DNA of 64,000 nt from Nevskia sp. GTDB lineage: Bacteria > Pseudomonadota > Gammaproteobacteria > Nevskiales > Nevskiaceae. Position numbers and translations under genes: made by a program. Positions 1 to 9,460 of the stretch are shown in pieces. The notes under the pieces were generated by a model. The model ran no database searches and was not told the origin of the DNA. It saw nothing but the letters and a program-made list of their open reading frames with translations. Each line of letters starts with the position of its first letter. Position 1 is the stretch's first letter. The DNA lies in NCBI GenBank assembly GCA_021732745.1, contig JAKFUK010000001.1:508931-572930 (forward strand). The letters run 5' to 3'.

Positions 1-196
1 CGTAGGCGCTGGTGTCGACTTCGCGGTTCGACAGTTCGGGATGCTCGTGCAGGTAGCGGCGCGCGGTGATGACCTCGGCCATCACGCCGTCGACCATCGC
101 ATCTGCGGTTTTTGCCAGCTTGGCATCGGCAGCACTGGCCGCTGTGCTGAGCGCGAGGCCGATGGCAAGGCAGGACAGTTTCGGCAAGACATTCAT
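1..196 (-). CDS. Exported M20-family amidohydrolase, N-terminus only
   Basis: The window edge cuts this gene, leaving the first 65 codons. Translation from the ATG at 196 gives a clear signal peptide (hydrophobic core followed by ALSTAASA, cleavage likely after the last Ala). After it comes the conserved N-terminal block RRYLHEHPELSNRE of M20D amidohydrolases (hippurate hydrolase / N-acyl amino acid amidohydrolase type). Zinc ligands lie beyond the edge and cannot be checked. The ATG overlaps the stop of the upstream hydrolase in an ATGA arrangement, so it is the last visible gene of a coupled minus-strand operon. The exported location and family are well supported; the substrate is unknown. 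Confidence 0.8.
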   Translation of the reverse strand, partial: MNVLPKLSCLAIGLALSTAASAADAKLAKTADAMVDGVMAEVITARRYLHEHPELSNREVDTSAY

Positions 197-1131
197 GGAG
201 CCGCGCTCAGGGTGGGAATCAGGGGGATGCAGTCGAGATCATCGGCGAAATCCAGCGGACCGTCATAGGCCTTGCGGATTTCGCTGGCGGTTTCCGCTTC
301 GCGGCCCAGCGCCCGCGACATGCGATGCGACAGCAGCAGGGATTTGACCGCCGCCGCTCCGGCAATGCGGCCGATCACCGATGGCGGCATATGCAGCGCC
401 CGGGCGGCACCCGTCGCGCCTTCCGGCACGGCGTTGTGCGCCACCAGCAGGCTGACATCCGCTGCCAGACGTTCCAGTTGGCCGTTGTCGCCATCGGTAT
501 CGCCGCTGAAGGCGACCGATACCTTGCCGATGTCGATCCGCCAGCCCAGCGCCGGCACCGGCCCATGCACCAGGGTCGTGGCCGATACCTGCAAGCCGTC
601 GGCCTGATAGACGGCTTCGACACTGTCGCCGCCGATCGCGATGTCGCGCGCTTGCAGCACATAGCTGCCGTCGCCGCCGGGCAGGTAATCGGACAGGTAG
701 GCATACGCGCCGCCGGGCTTGCCGAAAAGTGCCGAGAGCCAGGCCGTGGTGGCGGGGAAATCACCGCCCGCCGCAGGCCCCAGCACCGGCAGCACCCGTT
801 TCCGGTCCTGAAAGTAGGACGACTTCACCAGTGCGGCGAAATCGGCCGAGTGGTCAGCATGCAGATGAGTGAACAGCACCAGATCGAGATCCGCGAAGCG
901 GGCACCCGCGTCGCCGAAGCGCAGCGCGCTGCCGCCGCCCGCGTCGATCAGCACGCTGGCACGGCCATCCCGGCGGATCAGGTAGCTGGCGGAGGCGCGT
1001 CCCGGCGTCAGTTCCGGGCCGCCGGAGCCGAGCACCTGCACTTCGACGCCGCTGCCGAGGCAGCGATCGGCGCGCAGCCCGGCGGCCGGCATCGAAAGCG
1101 CAGCGAAAACGAGGATCGGCAGCAGTTTCAT
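193..1131 (-). CDS. Exported metallo-beta-lactamase-fold hydrolase
   Basis: 312-residue protein. The chosen ATG at 1131 gives a signal peptide (MKLLPILVFAALSMPAAGLRA) and overlaps the preceding acetyltransferase stop as ATGA; a longer upstream extension would only overlap that gene. The mature part carries VQVLGSGGPE, the beta-strand start of the fold, and the zinc motif FTHLHADHS (HxHxDH). Later come AFSGDTDGD, with the acidic ligand, and LLLSHRM near the C-terminus. This is the RNase Z/phosphonate-hydrolase-like branch of the superfamily rather than a beta-lactamase. A periplasmic hydrolase role is expected, but the substrate cannot be read from sequence. It is coupled to the M20 amidohydrolase downstream. 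Confidence 0.85.
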   Translation of the reverse strand: MKLLPILVFAALSMPAAGLRADRCLGSGVEVQVLGSGGPELTPGRASASYLIRRDGRASVLIDAGGGSALRFGDAGARFADLDLVLFTHLHADHSADFAALVKSSYFQDRKRVLPVLGPAAGGDFPATTAWLSALFGKPGGAYAYLSDYLPGGDGSYVLQARDIAIGGDSVEAVYQADGLQVSATTLVHGPVPALGWRIDIGKVSVAFSGDTDGDNGQLERLAADVSLLVAHNAVPEGATGAARALHMPPSVIGRIAGAAAVKSLLLSHRMSRALGREAETASEIRKAYDGPLDFADDLDCIPLIPTLSAAP

Positions 1132-1619
1132 GTCGGCGAGTCCCGGGTGGCGGCAAAAGTCTGCAAGGCCTCGCCGGTCAGGCGGAAGATGCGCCATTCG
1201 GTCATCAGCTTCGCACCGAGGCTTTCATAGAAGCCGATCGCGGGCGCATTCCAGTCGAGCACCGACCATTCCAGCCGCCCGCAACCAAGTTCGACGGCGA
1301 TCTGCGCCAGTTTCTGAAGCAAGGCCTTGCCGTAGCCCTTGCCGCGCTGCGCCGGTTCCACGAAGAGATCTTCCAAATACAGGCCGCGCCGGCTCAGGAA
1401 GGTCGAAAAATTGTGGAAATACAAGGCGAAACCGACCGGCTCGCCGTTTTCCCGGGCGATCAGGCATTCCGCCCCGGGCCGCTCGCCGAACAGCGCGGCG
1501 CTCAAGGAATCTTCGGTCGCCACCACTTCATGCGACAACTTTTCGTATTCGGCGAGCGACCGGATCAGATGCAGGATGGTCGGCACATCGGCGGCGGTTG
1601 CGGGCGTGACAGTGAACAT
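1128..1619 (-). CDS. GNAT N-acetyltransferase, diamine/SSAT-like
   Basis: 163 residues, a full-length single GNAT domain. Visible motifs are LIRSLAEYEK near the N-terminus, LYLEDLFVEPAQRGKGYGKALL (the acetyl-CoA pyrophosphate loop, R/Q-x-x-G-x-G/A type) and the C-terminal VLDWNAPAIGFYESLGA. These blocks are characteristic of the spermidine/thialysine acetyltransferase (SSAT) group. It probably acetylates a small amine in the cytoplasm using acetyl-CoA. The gene sits three bases after kup and overlaps the downstream hydrolase start by four bases, so the genes are almost certainly co-translated. The exact acceptor is unknown. Confidence 0.85.
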   Translation of the reverse strand: MFTVTPATAADVPTILHLIRSLAEYEKLSHEVVATEDSLSAALFGERPGAECLIARENGEPVGFALYFHNFSTFLSRRGLYLEDLFVEPAQRGKGYGKALLQKLAQIAVELGCGRLEWSVLDWNAPAIGFYESLGAKLMTEWRIFRLTGEALQTFAATRDSPT

Positions 1620-1622
1620 CGC

Positions 1623-3485
1623 TCAGATCTCGACGTGGAAACCCAGCTCGACCACATCCTCCGGCGGCAAGCCGTAGAAATCGGTCGCGCGGGTGGCGTT
1701 GTGAGCCAGGAAGGCGAACAGATGGTCGCGCCACAGCGCCATGCCGGGCAGGGAATCCGAGGGAATCAGCGTGGCGCGGCCCAGGAAATAGGTGACGTTG
1801 TCGATGTCGATGTCCAGCCCCAGTTGCTCGCTGAAGCGCAGCGCCACCGGCACGTTCGGCGTCTGCATGAAGCCGTAGCGGATCACCAGCCGATAGATGC
1901 CGGGCGCAATGCCCCAGCCGCGCAGGCGTTCGACGGCGGGCACGCGCGGCTCGTCGACGGTTTGCACGGTCAGCAGCACGATGCGTTCGTGCAGCACCTT
2001 GTTGCGTTCCAGATGGCGCAGCAGATAAGCCGGCGCGTGATCGCCGCCAGTGAGATAGATACCGGTGCCGGGAATCATGTGCGGCGGCTTTTCGCGCACC
2101 CGGCGCGCCAGTTCCTCGGTGCTGTCCTCGCCTTCGGCGATCCGGCTCTGGAACAGCTTGCGGCCACGGCTCCAGGTGGTCATCAGGGTGAAAATGCAGG
2201 CCGCCATCAGCAGCGGCACCCAGCCACCGGCGAACACCTTCAACAGGTTGGCGCTGAAGAACGACAGGTCGATGACCAGGAACAGGATGGTCAGCGGCAG
2301 CACCAGCCCTGGTCGCCAGTCGTAGCGGCGGGCGACGAAGAAGGCCAGGATCGTGGTCACCACCATCGTCGACGACACCGCGATGCCGTACGCCGCCGCC
2401 AAGTTCGACGAGGAGCGGAAGGCCAGCACCAGACCGATGCAGACCAGCATCAGCAGCCAGTTCACCGCCGGTATGTAGATCTGGCCCTGCTCGTCGCCCG
2501 AGGTCTGGACGATGTTCATGCGCGGCAACTGACCCAACTGCACGAGCTGGCTGGTCAGCGAAAAGGCCCCGGTGATCATCGCCTGCGAAGCGATGATGGT
2601 GGCGAAGGTGGTGAGGCCGACCAGCGGGTAGGTCATCCAGTCCGGCGCCAACTGGTAGAACGGATTGTGGATGCCGTCGCCGCCGTCGAGGATCAGCGCA
2701 CCCTGCCCGAAATAATTCAGCAACAGCGCCGGCAGCACCAGGAACAGCCAGGCGCGGCGGATCGGCGAGCGGCCGAAGTGGCCCATGTCGGCGTACAGCG
2801 CTTCGGCACCGGTGACCACCAGGAACACCGAACTCAGCACGATGAAACCGGCCATGCCGTTGCGCAGGAAGAAGTCGACGGCATAGCCCGGCGACAGCGC
2901 CACCAGCACCTCCGGATTGCCCACCATGCCGTGCACGCCGAGTGCTGCCAGCACCAGGAACCAGATCGTCATGCCCGGCCCGAACAGGGCACCGAGGCCG
3001 CCCGTTCCGCGTTTCTGCATCAGGAAAATGCCGACGATGATGACCAAGGTGATCGGCACCACGAAACGCTGGAAGGCCGGTGTGGCCACACTCAGGCCTT
3101 CGACCGCCGACAGCACCGAAATGGCCGGCGTGATCGCCCCGTCGCCGTACAGCAACGCCGCTCCGAACAGGCCCAGCAGCATCAGCAGATAGCGCTGCGA
3201 ACCGCGTCGCGCCCGCCAGGGATTGAGCAGCGCCACCAGCGCGATGGTGCCGCCCTCGCCCTTGTTGTCGGCGCGCAGCACGATGGCGAGGTATTTGAGC
3301 GTCACCACCAGGATCAGCGCCCAGGTGATCAGGCTCAGCACGCCGAGCACGTTGTCGGGCGTGGCTTCGATGCGGTGCTCGCCAAAGAAGCACTCGCGCA
3401 GCGCGTAGATCGGGCTGGTGCCGATATCGCCGTAGACGACGCCGAGGGCGGCGACGCTCAGGCTCAGGGTTTTGCGGTCTTGCAT
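1623..3485 (-). CDS. kup: Low-affinity potassium transporter Kup
   Basis: 620 residues, the normal size for KUP/HAK/KT proton-potassium symporters. The N-terminus VVYGDIGTSPIYALRE is the family signature. It is followed by about twelve hydrophobic segments (for example 40-65, 95-115, 135-160, 205-230 and 330-420) and a soluble C-terminal domain from about residue 450. The protein brings potassium into the cell across the inner membrane. The ATG at 3485 is the only sensible start because the family signature begins 15 residues later. It is the first gene of the minus-strand set kup, GNAT, MBL hydrolase, M20 amidohydrolase. No functional link among these genes is obvious beyond co-transcription. 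Confidence 0.97.
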   Translation of the reverse strand: MQDRKTLSLSVAALGVVYGDIGTSPIYALRECFFGEHRIEATPDNVLGVLSLITWALILVVTLKYLAIVLRADNKGEGGTIALVALLNPWRARRGSQRYLLMLLGLFGAALLYGDGAITPAISVLSAVEGLSVATPAFQRFVVPITLVIIVGIFLMQKRGTGGLGALFGPGMTIWFLVLAALGVHGMVGNPEVLVALSPGYAVDFFLRNGMAGFIVLSSVFLVVTGAEALYADMGHFGRSPIRRAWLFLVLPALLLNYFGQGALILDGGDGIHNPFYQLAPDWMTYPLVGLTTFATIIASQAMITGAFSLTSQLVQLGQLPRMNIVQTSGDEQGQIYIPAVNWLLMLVCIGLVLAFRSSSNLAAAYGIAVSSTMVVTTILAFFVARRYDWRPGLVLPLTILFLVIDLSFFSANLLKVFAGGWVPLLMAACIFTLMTTWSRGRKLFQSRIAEGEDSTEELARRVREKPPHMIPGTGIYLTGGDHAPAYLLRHLERNKVLHERIVLLTVQTVDEPRVPAVERLRGWGIAPGIYRLVIRYGFMQTPNVPVALRFSEQLGLDIDIDNVTYFLGRATLIPSDSLPGMALWRDHLFAFLAHNATRATDFYGLPPEDVVELGFHVEI

Positions 3486-3521
3486 CGGTTGCGCAGTGGC
3501 GAAGGCTGCGCGGACTGTAGA

Positions 3522-4337
3522 TCAGTCGTTCAGGCCTAGCACGTCGCGCATCGAATAAAGTCCAGCCGGCTGGCTCGACAGCCATTCGGCCGCACGCAGC
3601 GCACCGCTGGCGAAGTTGCTGCGGCTGGTGGCGCGATGGCTGATCTCGATGCGTTCGCCATCGCCGAGAAACAGCACCGTGTGATCCCCGACCACATCGC
3701 CGCCGCGAATGGTCGCGAAGCCGATGGTTTCCTTCTTGCGCGCGCCGGTCTGGCCTTCGCGGCCGTAGATGGCATTGCTGCGCAGGTCGCGATCAAGCCC
3801 GGTGGCCGCCGCTTCGCCGAACGCCAGCGCAGTGCCGCTCGGCGAGTCGACCTTGTGCCGGTGATGCGCTTCAACGATTTCGACGTCGTAGTCGTTGCCC
3901 AGCGTGCGTGCAGCGGTTTCCACCAGCTTCAGCGCCACGTTGACGCCGATCGAATAATTGGCGGCGATGCACACCGGAATGCTGCGTGCGGCCTTGCCGA
4001 TCGCAATCTTCTGCTCCGGCGTGAAGCCGGTGGTGCCGATGACGATCGGCCGATTGGCGAGCACGCAGGCTTCCAGCGCCAGCAGGCTGGCAGCCGGCCC
4101 GGTGAAATCGACCAGCACGGCGGATTTCGCCAGCGCCGCCGGCAGCGCATCGGTCACCGCGACACCCGCCGTCTCCGCGCCGATCATGGTGCCGGCGTCG
4201 CTGCCGAGCGCCGGATTGCCGCTGCGCTCGATGGCGGCAGCCAGGCGCAGGGTCGGTGTGCGCAGGGCGCTTTCGATCAGGGCGCGGCCCATGCGGCCTG
4301 ACGCGCCGAGTATCGCGATGGCGAGTGGCTGATTCAT
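3522..4337 (-). CDS. dapB: 4-hydroxy-tetrahydrodipicolinate reductase
   Basis: 271 residues. DapB reduces 4-hydroxy-tetrahydrodipicolinate with NAD(P)H in the diaminopimelate/lysine pathway, needed for peptidoglycan. The Rossmann motif ILGASGRMGRAL lies at the N-terminus. The substrate loop IVEAHHRHKVDSPSGTAL, containing the catalytic His pair and Lys, is intact. The ATG at 4337 is chosen because an AAAGGA ribosome site lies just upstream; a longer frame exists but lacks family similarity. It follows dnaJ by 48 bp on the same strand, a gene order common in related gammaproteobacteria. Confidence 0.97.
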   Translation of the reverse strand: MNQPLAIAILGASGRMGRALIESALRTPTLRLAAAIERSGNPALGSDAGTMIGAETAGVAVTDALPAALAKSAVLVDFTGPAASLLALEACVLANRPIVIGTTGFTPEQKIAIGKAARSIPVCIAANYSIGVNVALKLVETAARTLGNDYDVEIVEAHHRHKVDSPSGTALAFGEAAATGLDRDLRSNAIYGREGQTGARKKETIGFATIRGGDVVGDHTVLFLGDGERIEISHRATSRSNFASGALRAAEWLSSQPAGLYSMRDVLGLND

Positions 4338-4385
4338 GAAATCCTTTTGATATGAATGGCTTGCACGAAAACTCAAAAGCCGCGC

Positions 4386-5507
4386 TCAGCCCGGCTTGAT
4401 GTGTTCGTCAAAGAACTGCTTGGCTTTCGACAACCAGGACGTGGTCGCCGGGCTGTGCCGCTCACCGCCCTTGTCGACGATGTCGCCGAATTCCTTCAGC
4501 AAATCCTTCTGCTTGCGGGTCAGGTGCACCGGCGTTTCGACGACGACGCTGCAGAGCAGATCGCCCTGCGCGCCGCCGCGCACCGGCTTGACGCCGAGAC
4601 CGCGCAGGCGGAACACCTTGCCGCTCTGGGTGCCTTCGGGAACCGTCAGCTTGGCCTTGCTGTTCAGGGTCGGCACGTCGAGATCGCCACCGAGGGCCGC
4701 AACCACGAAGCCGACCGGCACCTGACAGTGCAAGTCGTTGTTGTCGCGCTCGAAGATTTCGTGCGGCTTCACTTCCACCTGCACGTACAGATCGCCGGCC
4801 GGCGCATTGCGCTCGCCGGGCTCGCCTTCGCCGGTCAAGCGGATGCGGTCACCGGTGTCGACACCGGCCGGAATCTTCACTTCCAGGGTCTTTTCATTGC
4901 GCGACTTGCCCACGCCGCGGCAGGTCTTGCAGGGATCGACCACCACCGTGCCGCGGCCGCGACAGGCCGGGCAGTTCTGCTGCAGCACGAAGAAACCCTG
5001 TTGCACGCGCACCTGGCCCTGACCGCGACAGGTGCTGCACTGTGGTGCCGCCTTGCCATCCGCCGTGCCATTGCCATTGCAGGGTTCGCAGTCGCGCACG
5101 GTCGGAATCTTGATCGTTTCGGTGGTCCCGAAAACGGCCTGTTCCAGTGTCAATTCAATGCGATAGCGCAGATCCGCGCCGCGACGCGGACCGCCCCGGC
5201 CACCGCCGAAGATGTCGGAAAACACATCGCCGAAGATGTCGGCGAAGCCGCCACCACCACCGAAATCGGCACCGCCGCTGCGCTGCATGCCTTCATGGCC
5301 GTACTTGTCGTAGACCGCGCGCTTGTTGCCGTCGGTCAGGACTTCGTAGGCCTCGTTGGCCTCCTTGAATTTCTCCTCGGCCGACTTGTCGCCCGGATTG
5401 CGATCCGGGTGGAACTTCATCGCCAGCTTGCGATAAGCCTTCTTCAGCTCGTCTTCGGCGGCGGTCTTGGCGACGCCGAGGACTTCGTAGTAATCGCGCT
5501 TGCTCAT
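4386..5507 (-). CDS. dnaJ: Chaperone DnaJ (Hsp40)
   Basis: 373 residues. The order is the J domain with the HPD motif (FHPDRNPGD, about residue 33), a Gly/Phe linker (residues 75-110), the zinc-binding region with four CxxCxGxG-type repeats ([32 protein letters not shown], about 145-215) and the C-terminal substrate-binding domains. DnaJ delivers substrates to DnaK and stimulates its ATPase. The gene lies downstream of dnaK on the same strand, separated by 156 bp that hold a large palindrome. Confidence 0.98.
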   Translation of the reverse strand: MSKRDYYEVLGVAKTAAEDELKKAYRKLAMKFHPDRNPGDKSAEEKFKEANEAYEVLTDGNKRAVYDKYGHEGMQRSGGADFGGGGGFADIFGDVFSDIFGGGRGGPRRGADLRYRIELTLEQAVFGTTETIKIPTVRDCEPCNGNGTADGKAAPQCSTCRGQGQVRVQQGFFVLQQNCPACRGRGTVVVDPCKTCRGVGKSRNEKTLEVKIPAGVDTGDRIRLTGEGEPGERNAPAGDLYVQVEVKPHEIFERDNNDLHCQVPVGFVVAALGGDLDVPTLNSKAKLTVPEGTQSGKVFRLRGLGVKPVRGGAQGDLLCSVVVETPVHLTRKQKDLLKEFGDIVDKGGERHSPATTSWLSKAKQFFDEHIKPG

Positions 5508-5514
5508 TTCGTTC

Positions 5515-5653
5515 GTGAGGCGTTAGGGGTGAGGCGTGAGGCGTTAAAGCGCGGCATCGCGGAATTCCTGGTGTCATTCCCTATCAACGCGAAAGGCGGG
5601 AGTCAGAAGGCGTTCGGCTTTTCACGCCTCACCCCTCACGCCTCCCGCCTCAC
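5515..5653. repeat. Large inverted repeat between dnaK and dnaJ
   Basis: Two arms of about 36 bases (5515-5550 and 5617-5653) are close inverted complements built from the short unit GTGAGGCGT. They are separated by about 66 bases. In the dnaK-dnaJ transcript this would fold into a long hairpin directly ahead of the dnaJ ribosome site. The units are nearly direct repeats within each arm, so several registers of pairing are possible. It may be a dispersed intergenic repeat of this genome or an attenuator/processing element tuning dnaJ relative to dnaK. Confidence 0.75.
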
Positions 5654-5663
5654 GATCGCAGCC

Positions 5664-7589
5664 TTACTTCTTGTCCTTCACTTCGGTGAATTCGGCGTCG
5701 ACGACATCGCCATCCTTCGCATCCGCAGCGCCAGCACCCGCATCGGCACCCGGCGCGCCGCCGGCTGCACCGGCCTTGGCGTAGGCGCGTTCGGCGAGCT
5801 TGCCCGAAGCTGCGGCCAGCCCTTCAGTCTTGGCGGCGATCGCGTCGCGGTCACTGCCCTTCAGCGCTTCGCGCAGATCGGCCACGGCGGCTTCGATGGT
5901 CTTCTTCTCGTCGTCCTGCACTTCGGAAGCCAGGTCCTTCAGCGACTTTTCGACACCGTGGATCATCTGGTCACCCTGGTTGCGGGCGGTGATCAGCTCG
6001 TTGAACTTGCGATCCTCGTCGGCATGGGCTTCGGCGTCCTTGATCATCTTCTTGATCTCGTCGTCGGTCAGACCCGAGTTGGCCTTGACCACGATCGACT
6101 GCGACTTGCCGGTCGCCTTGTCCTTCGCCGACACGTTGAGAATGCCGTTGGCGTCGATGTCGAAGGTCACTTCGACCTGCGGCACGCCGCGCGGGGCCGG
6201 CGGGATGTCGGACAGATCGAACTTGCCGAGGCTCTTGTTGGCGGCCGCGATTTCGCGCTCGCCCTGAAGAACGTGCACCGTCACCGCGCCCTGGTTGTCG
6301 TCGGCGGTGGTGAAGGTTTCCGACTTGCGGGTCGGGATCGTGGTGTTCTTCTCGATCAGCTTGGTCATCTTGCCGCCGAGCGTCTCGATGCCGAGCGACA
6401 GCGGCGTCACGTCGAGCAGCAGCACGTCCTTCACATCACCGGCCAGCACCGCGCCCTGGATCGCGGCACCGACGGCGACCGCTTCATCGGGGTTCACGTC
6501 GCGGCGCGGCTCGCGGCCGAACAGCGCCTTGACTGCGTCCTGCACCTTCGGCATGCGGGTCTGGCCGCCGACCATGATCACTTCCTGGATCTCGGACGCC
6601 GACAGGCCGGCATCCTTGAGCGCGACCTTGCAGGGTTCGAGCGTCTTGGCGACCAGATCGTCGACCAGCGACTCCAGCTTGGCGCGGGTCATCTTGATGT
6701 TCAGGTGCTTCGGGCCGGTCGCGTCAGCGGTGATGTACGGCAGGTTGACGTCGGTCTGGGTGGTCGACGACAGCTCGATCTTGGCCTTTTCAGCGGCTTC
6801 CTTGAGGCGCTGCAGCGCCAGCGGATCGTTCTTCAGGTTGATGCCCGAATCCTTCTTGAACTCCTCGACGATGTAGTCGATGACGCGCATGTCGAAGTCT
6901 TCGCCACCGAGGAAGGTGTCGCCATTGGTCGACAGCACTTCAAACTGGTGTTCGCCGTCGACTTCCGCGATCTCGATGATGGAAATATCGAAAGTGCCGC
7001 CGCCCAGGTCATAGACGGCGATCTTGCGGTCGCCCTTGACCTTGTCCATGCCGAAGGCGAGGGCCGCAGCCGTCGGCTCGTTGATGATGCGCTTGACGTC
7101 GAGACCGGCGATGCGGCCGGCGTCCTTGGTCGCCTGGCGCTGGGCATCGTTGAAGTAGGCCGGCACGGTGATGACCGCTTCGGTGACCTTCTCGCCGAGA
7201 TAATCCTCGGCGGTCTTCTTCATCTTGATCAGCACTTCGGCCGAGATCTGCTGGGCCGCCATCGGCTTGCCACGCGCTTCGACCCAGGCATCGCCATTGG
7301 CGGCCTTGACGATCTTGTACGGCACCATCGCGATGTCCTTCTGGACCACCGAATCATCGAAACGGCGGCCGATCAGGCGCTTCACGGCGTACAGCGTGTT
7401 GTGCGGGTTGGTCACGGCCTGACGCTTGGCCGGGCGGCCGACGGTGGTCTGGCCGTCTTCCTGGTAGGCGACAACCGACGGCGTGGTGCGCTCGCCTTCC
7501 GCGTTCTCGATGACCTTGGCAGTACCGCCTTCCATGATCGCGACGCAGGAATTGGTGGTGCCGAGGTCGATGCCGATGATCTTGGCCAT
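5664..7589 (-). CDS. dnaK: Chaperone DnaK (Hsp70)
   Basis: 641 residues, standard length. The N-terminal ATPase domain begins [13 protein letters not shown] and contains the phosphate loop [14 protein letters not shown] and the adenosine loop [13 protein letters not shown]. The substrate-binding domain carries [17 protein letters not shown], and the C-terminus ends in an Ala/Gly-rich tail with an acidic end ([11 protein letters not shown]). It works with DnaJ and GrpE in protein folding. It is part of the minus-strand cluster hrcA, grpE, dnaK, dnaJ. A heat-shock-type promoter candidate lies in the gap after grpE. Confidence 0.99.
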   Translation of the reverse strand: MAKIIGIDLGTTNSCVAIMEGGTAKVIENAEGERTTPSVVAYQEDGQTTVGRPAKRQAVTNPHNTLYAVKRLIGRRFDDSVVQKDIAMVPYKIVKAANGDAWVEARGKPMAAQQISAEVLIKMKKTAEDYLGEKVTEAVITVPAYFNDAQRQATKDAGRIAGLDVKRIINEPTAAALAFGMDKVKGDRKIAVYDLGGGTFDISIIEIAEVDGEHQFEVLSTNGDTFLGGEDFDMRVIDYIVEEFKKDSGINLKNDPLALQRLKEAAEKAKIELSSTTQTDVNLPYITADATGPKHLNIKMTRAKLESLVDDLVAKTLEPCKVALKDAGLSASEIQEVIMVGGQTRMPKVQDAVKALFGREPRRDVNPDEAVAVGAAIQGAVLAGDVKDVLLLDVTPLSLGIETLGGKMTKLIEKNTTIPTRKSETFTTADDNQGAVTVHVLQGEREIAAANKSLGKFDLSDIPPAPRGVPQVEVTFDIDANGILNVSAKDKATGKSQSIVVKANSGLTDDEIKKMIKDAEAHADEDRKFNELITARNQGDQMIHGVEKSLKDLASEVQDDEKKTIEAAVADLREALKGSDRDAIAAKTEGLAAASGKLAERAYAKAGAAGGAPGADAGAGAADAKDGDVVDAEFTEVKDKK

Positions 7590-7630
7590 GATGTTGAATG
7601 CTCCGGTGTTCGGTGAGTTATTGACAGCAG

Positions 7631-7660
7631 CTATGTGTTGACGAGACGCGCTGATTCAAG
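7631..7660 (-). promoter_or_regulatory. Candidate sigma-32 promoter upstream of dnaK
   Basis: On the minus strand CTTGAAT (7654-7660) is followed after 16 bases by CACATAG (7631-7637). This matches the sigma-32 pattern CTTGAAA, 11-16 spacer, CCCATNT at most positions. It lies 42-71 bases upstream of the dnaK start, inside the 97-bp grpE-dnaK gap, so dnaK could be induced independently of grpE. The match is partial. Confidence 0.4.
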
Positions 7661-7686
7661 CGGCCGGTCGGAATTGGCGTTGCGAT

Positions 7687-8229
7687 TTACGGTGCCTTGG
7701 CCACGATCACCATCGCCGGCCGCAGCAGGCGATCGTGCAGGCGGTAGCCCTTCTGCAGCACGTTGATGACGTGATTCGGGGCGACATCCGCGCTCGGGAT
7801 CGCGGACACCGCTTCGTGGAAGTCCGGATTGAACGGCTGGCCGGCCGGATCGACGATCGCCACCCCGTACTTCTCGAAGAATTTCAGCAACTGGCCGTGG
7901 GTCAGCGCCATGCCTTCGCCGATCGACTGCGTCGAGGCTTCCGGATTGCCGGCAGCCTTGATGCCGAGCTCCAGACTGTCGTTGATCGCCAGCAGATCGC
8001 CGAGCACCCGCTCGCTGCCGAACTTGCGGGCGTTGTCGATCTCGCGTTCCGAGCGCTTGCGGACGTTGTCCAGTTCGGCGAGGGCGCGCAGTTGCGCATC
8101 GCGAGCACTGGCTGCAGTGCTTTCCGCTTCAGTCAGCCGGGCGTTGAGCGCTTCGTATTCCTCGATCGACACCGAGGTGACCTCATTTTCTTCGGGCGCA
8201 GCCGAAGGCGTTGCGGATGATTCCGTCAT
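7687..8229 (-). CDS. grpE: Nucleotide exchange factor GrpE
   Basis: 180 residues. An acidic N-terminus is followed by the long dimerising helix (about residues 25-85, with the typical ALAELDNVRKRSERE stretch). The C-terminal beta domain contains FNPDFHEAVS and VLQKGYRLHDRLLRPAMV. GrpE releases ADP from DnaK. The ATG at 8229 is preferred over an upstream TTG at 8241 because GGAAAA sits about eight bases before it. It lies between hrcA and dnaK on the same strand. Confidence 0.97.
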   Translation of the reverse strand: MTESSATPSAAPEENEVTSVSIEEYEALNARLTEAESTAASARDAQLRALAELDNVRKRSEREIDNARKFGSERVLGDLLAINDSLELGIKAAGNPEASTQSIGEGMALTHGQLLKFFEKYGVAIVDPAGQPFNPDFHEAVSAIPSADVAPNHVINVLQKGYRLHDRLLRPAMVIVAKAP

Positions 8230-8319
8230 CGAATTTTCCAATCGTGTCTGGGTGTATCGGAAGGTCAGGGTGGGCGTCGACGCCCCCGCGTCCCGCCTGA
8301 TCAGCCTTTTGGGGGTGCT

Positions 8320-9369
8320 TCAGCGGCTTTCAAGGCCGGAACCGAGGCCATTTCCCAGCAAACGCGCGGTTTCGGTCACCAGCGGAATGATCCGCTGGTA
8401 GGCCATGCGGGTCGGGCCGATCACCCCGAGCACGCCGGCCACCTGACCGTCGATCGCATACGGGGCGGTGACCAGGCTGCAACCGTCGAGCACCTGATAG
8501 CCGGATTCGCCGCCGATGAAGATCTGCACGCCGGAGGCGGTCAGGCATTGATCGAACAGGTCGAGCAGGTCGCGCTTCTGGTCGAGCACATCGAACAGCC
8601 GGCGCAGGCGACCCACGTCGGACAGTTCCTGGAAGCCGAACAGGTTGGAGCCGCCGGCCAGCACATAGTCGTCGTCGGCTTCCTGGCCCTTGAGCGCCGC
8701 TTCTGCGAGCGCCGCCGCTTCGCCGAGCATCTGGTTGACGCGCTTTTGCGCTTCGCTCAGCTCATCGGCCAGATTCCGCCGCAAGGTCAGCAGATCGCGG
8801 CCGGCGAAGGTTTCGTTGATGACATTGGCATAGCGCTCCAGCTCCTGGGACGTGTAGTCGCGGCCCATGTCGAGCACACGGTTCTGCACTTCGCGCTGGT
8901 TGACGACGAGAATCGCCAGCACCCGGCCGCCAGACAGATTGAGGAATTCGATGCGCCGCAGCACCGTGACATTGCGGCGCGGCACGGTGACCACACCGGC
9001 CATCGACGACAAGCGGCTCAGCAGGCCGGACACCGTGTGCAGCATGTCGGAGGCCGATTTGTTGCCCGGCAGCAGTTCGCCGGCAATCCGTTCCAGTTCG
9101 GCCGGCGACAGCGGTTCCGGTGCCAGCAGCGCATCGACGAAATAGCGATAGCCGGCCTGGGTCGGCACCCGGCCGGCCGAGGTGTGTGGCGAGGCGACGA
9201 AGCCCAGATCTTCGAGATCGGCCATCACGTTGCGGATGGTCGCCGGGCTCAGCTCGACCTTGAAAGCGCGCGCCAGGGTACGCGAGCCGACCGGCTGACC
9301 ATCGTGCAGATGGCGCTCGATCAGCAGTTTCAGCAGTTCGGCAGCGCGGGGATCGAGTTTCTCGGGCAT
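8320..9369 (-). CDS. hrcA: Heat-inducible transcription repressor HrcA
   Basis: 349 residues. The winged-helix N-terminus contains PVGSRTLARAFKVELSPATI and VMADLEDLGF, followed by the family block SPHTSAGRVPTQAGYRYFVD. The remainder is the GAF-like regulatory domain, including the C-terminal GPTRMAYQRIIPLV. HrcA represses chaperone operons through CIRCE operators and is refolded by GroEL. No CIRCE (TTAGCACTC-N9-GAGTGCTAA) was seen near hrcA, grpE or dnaK, so its target is probably elsewhere, such as groESL. A GTG nine bases upstream (9378) is an alternative start. It is divergent from nadK. Confidence 0.97.
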   Translation of the reverse strand: MPEKLDPRAAELLKLLIERHLHDGQPVGSRTLARAFKVELSPATIRNVMADLEDLGFVASPHTSAGRVPTQAGYRYFVDALLAPEPLSPAELERIAGELLPGNKSASDMLHTVSGLLSRLSSMAGVVTVPRRNVTVLRRIEFLNLSGGRVLAILVVNQREVQNRVLDMGRDYTSQELERYANVINETFAGRDLLTLRRNLADELSEAQKRVNQMLGEAAALAEAALKGQEADDDYVLAGGSNLFGFQELSDVGRLRRLFDVLDQKRDLLDLFDQCLTASGVQIFIGGESGYQVLDGCSLVTAPYAIDGQVAGVLGVIGPTRMAYQRIIPLVTETARLLGNGLGSGLESR

Positions 9370-9460
9370 GGGCTTCACAAGGGTTCACGACAGCAGGAAA
9401 CAGCCAGCCAAGAATCGCACGCAAAAGGCTTGCGAAACCGGCTTTTGGATCGAGGCTTTC

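Noticed and set aside
4356-7616. A 1086-codon open frame antisense to dnaJ and dnaK
   Set aside because: It exactly mirrors two certain genes and arises from GC-rich third codon positions; it has no recognisable domain.
7590-9460. CIRCE operator near hrcA, grpE or dnaK
   Set aside because: The TTAGCACTC/GAGTGCTAA pair was looked for in the three gaps and not found.
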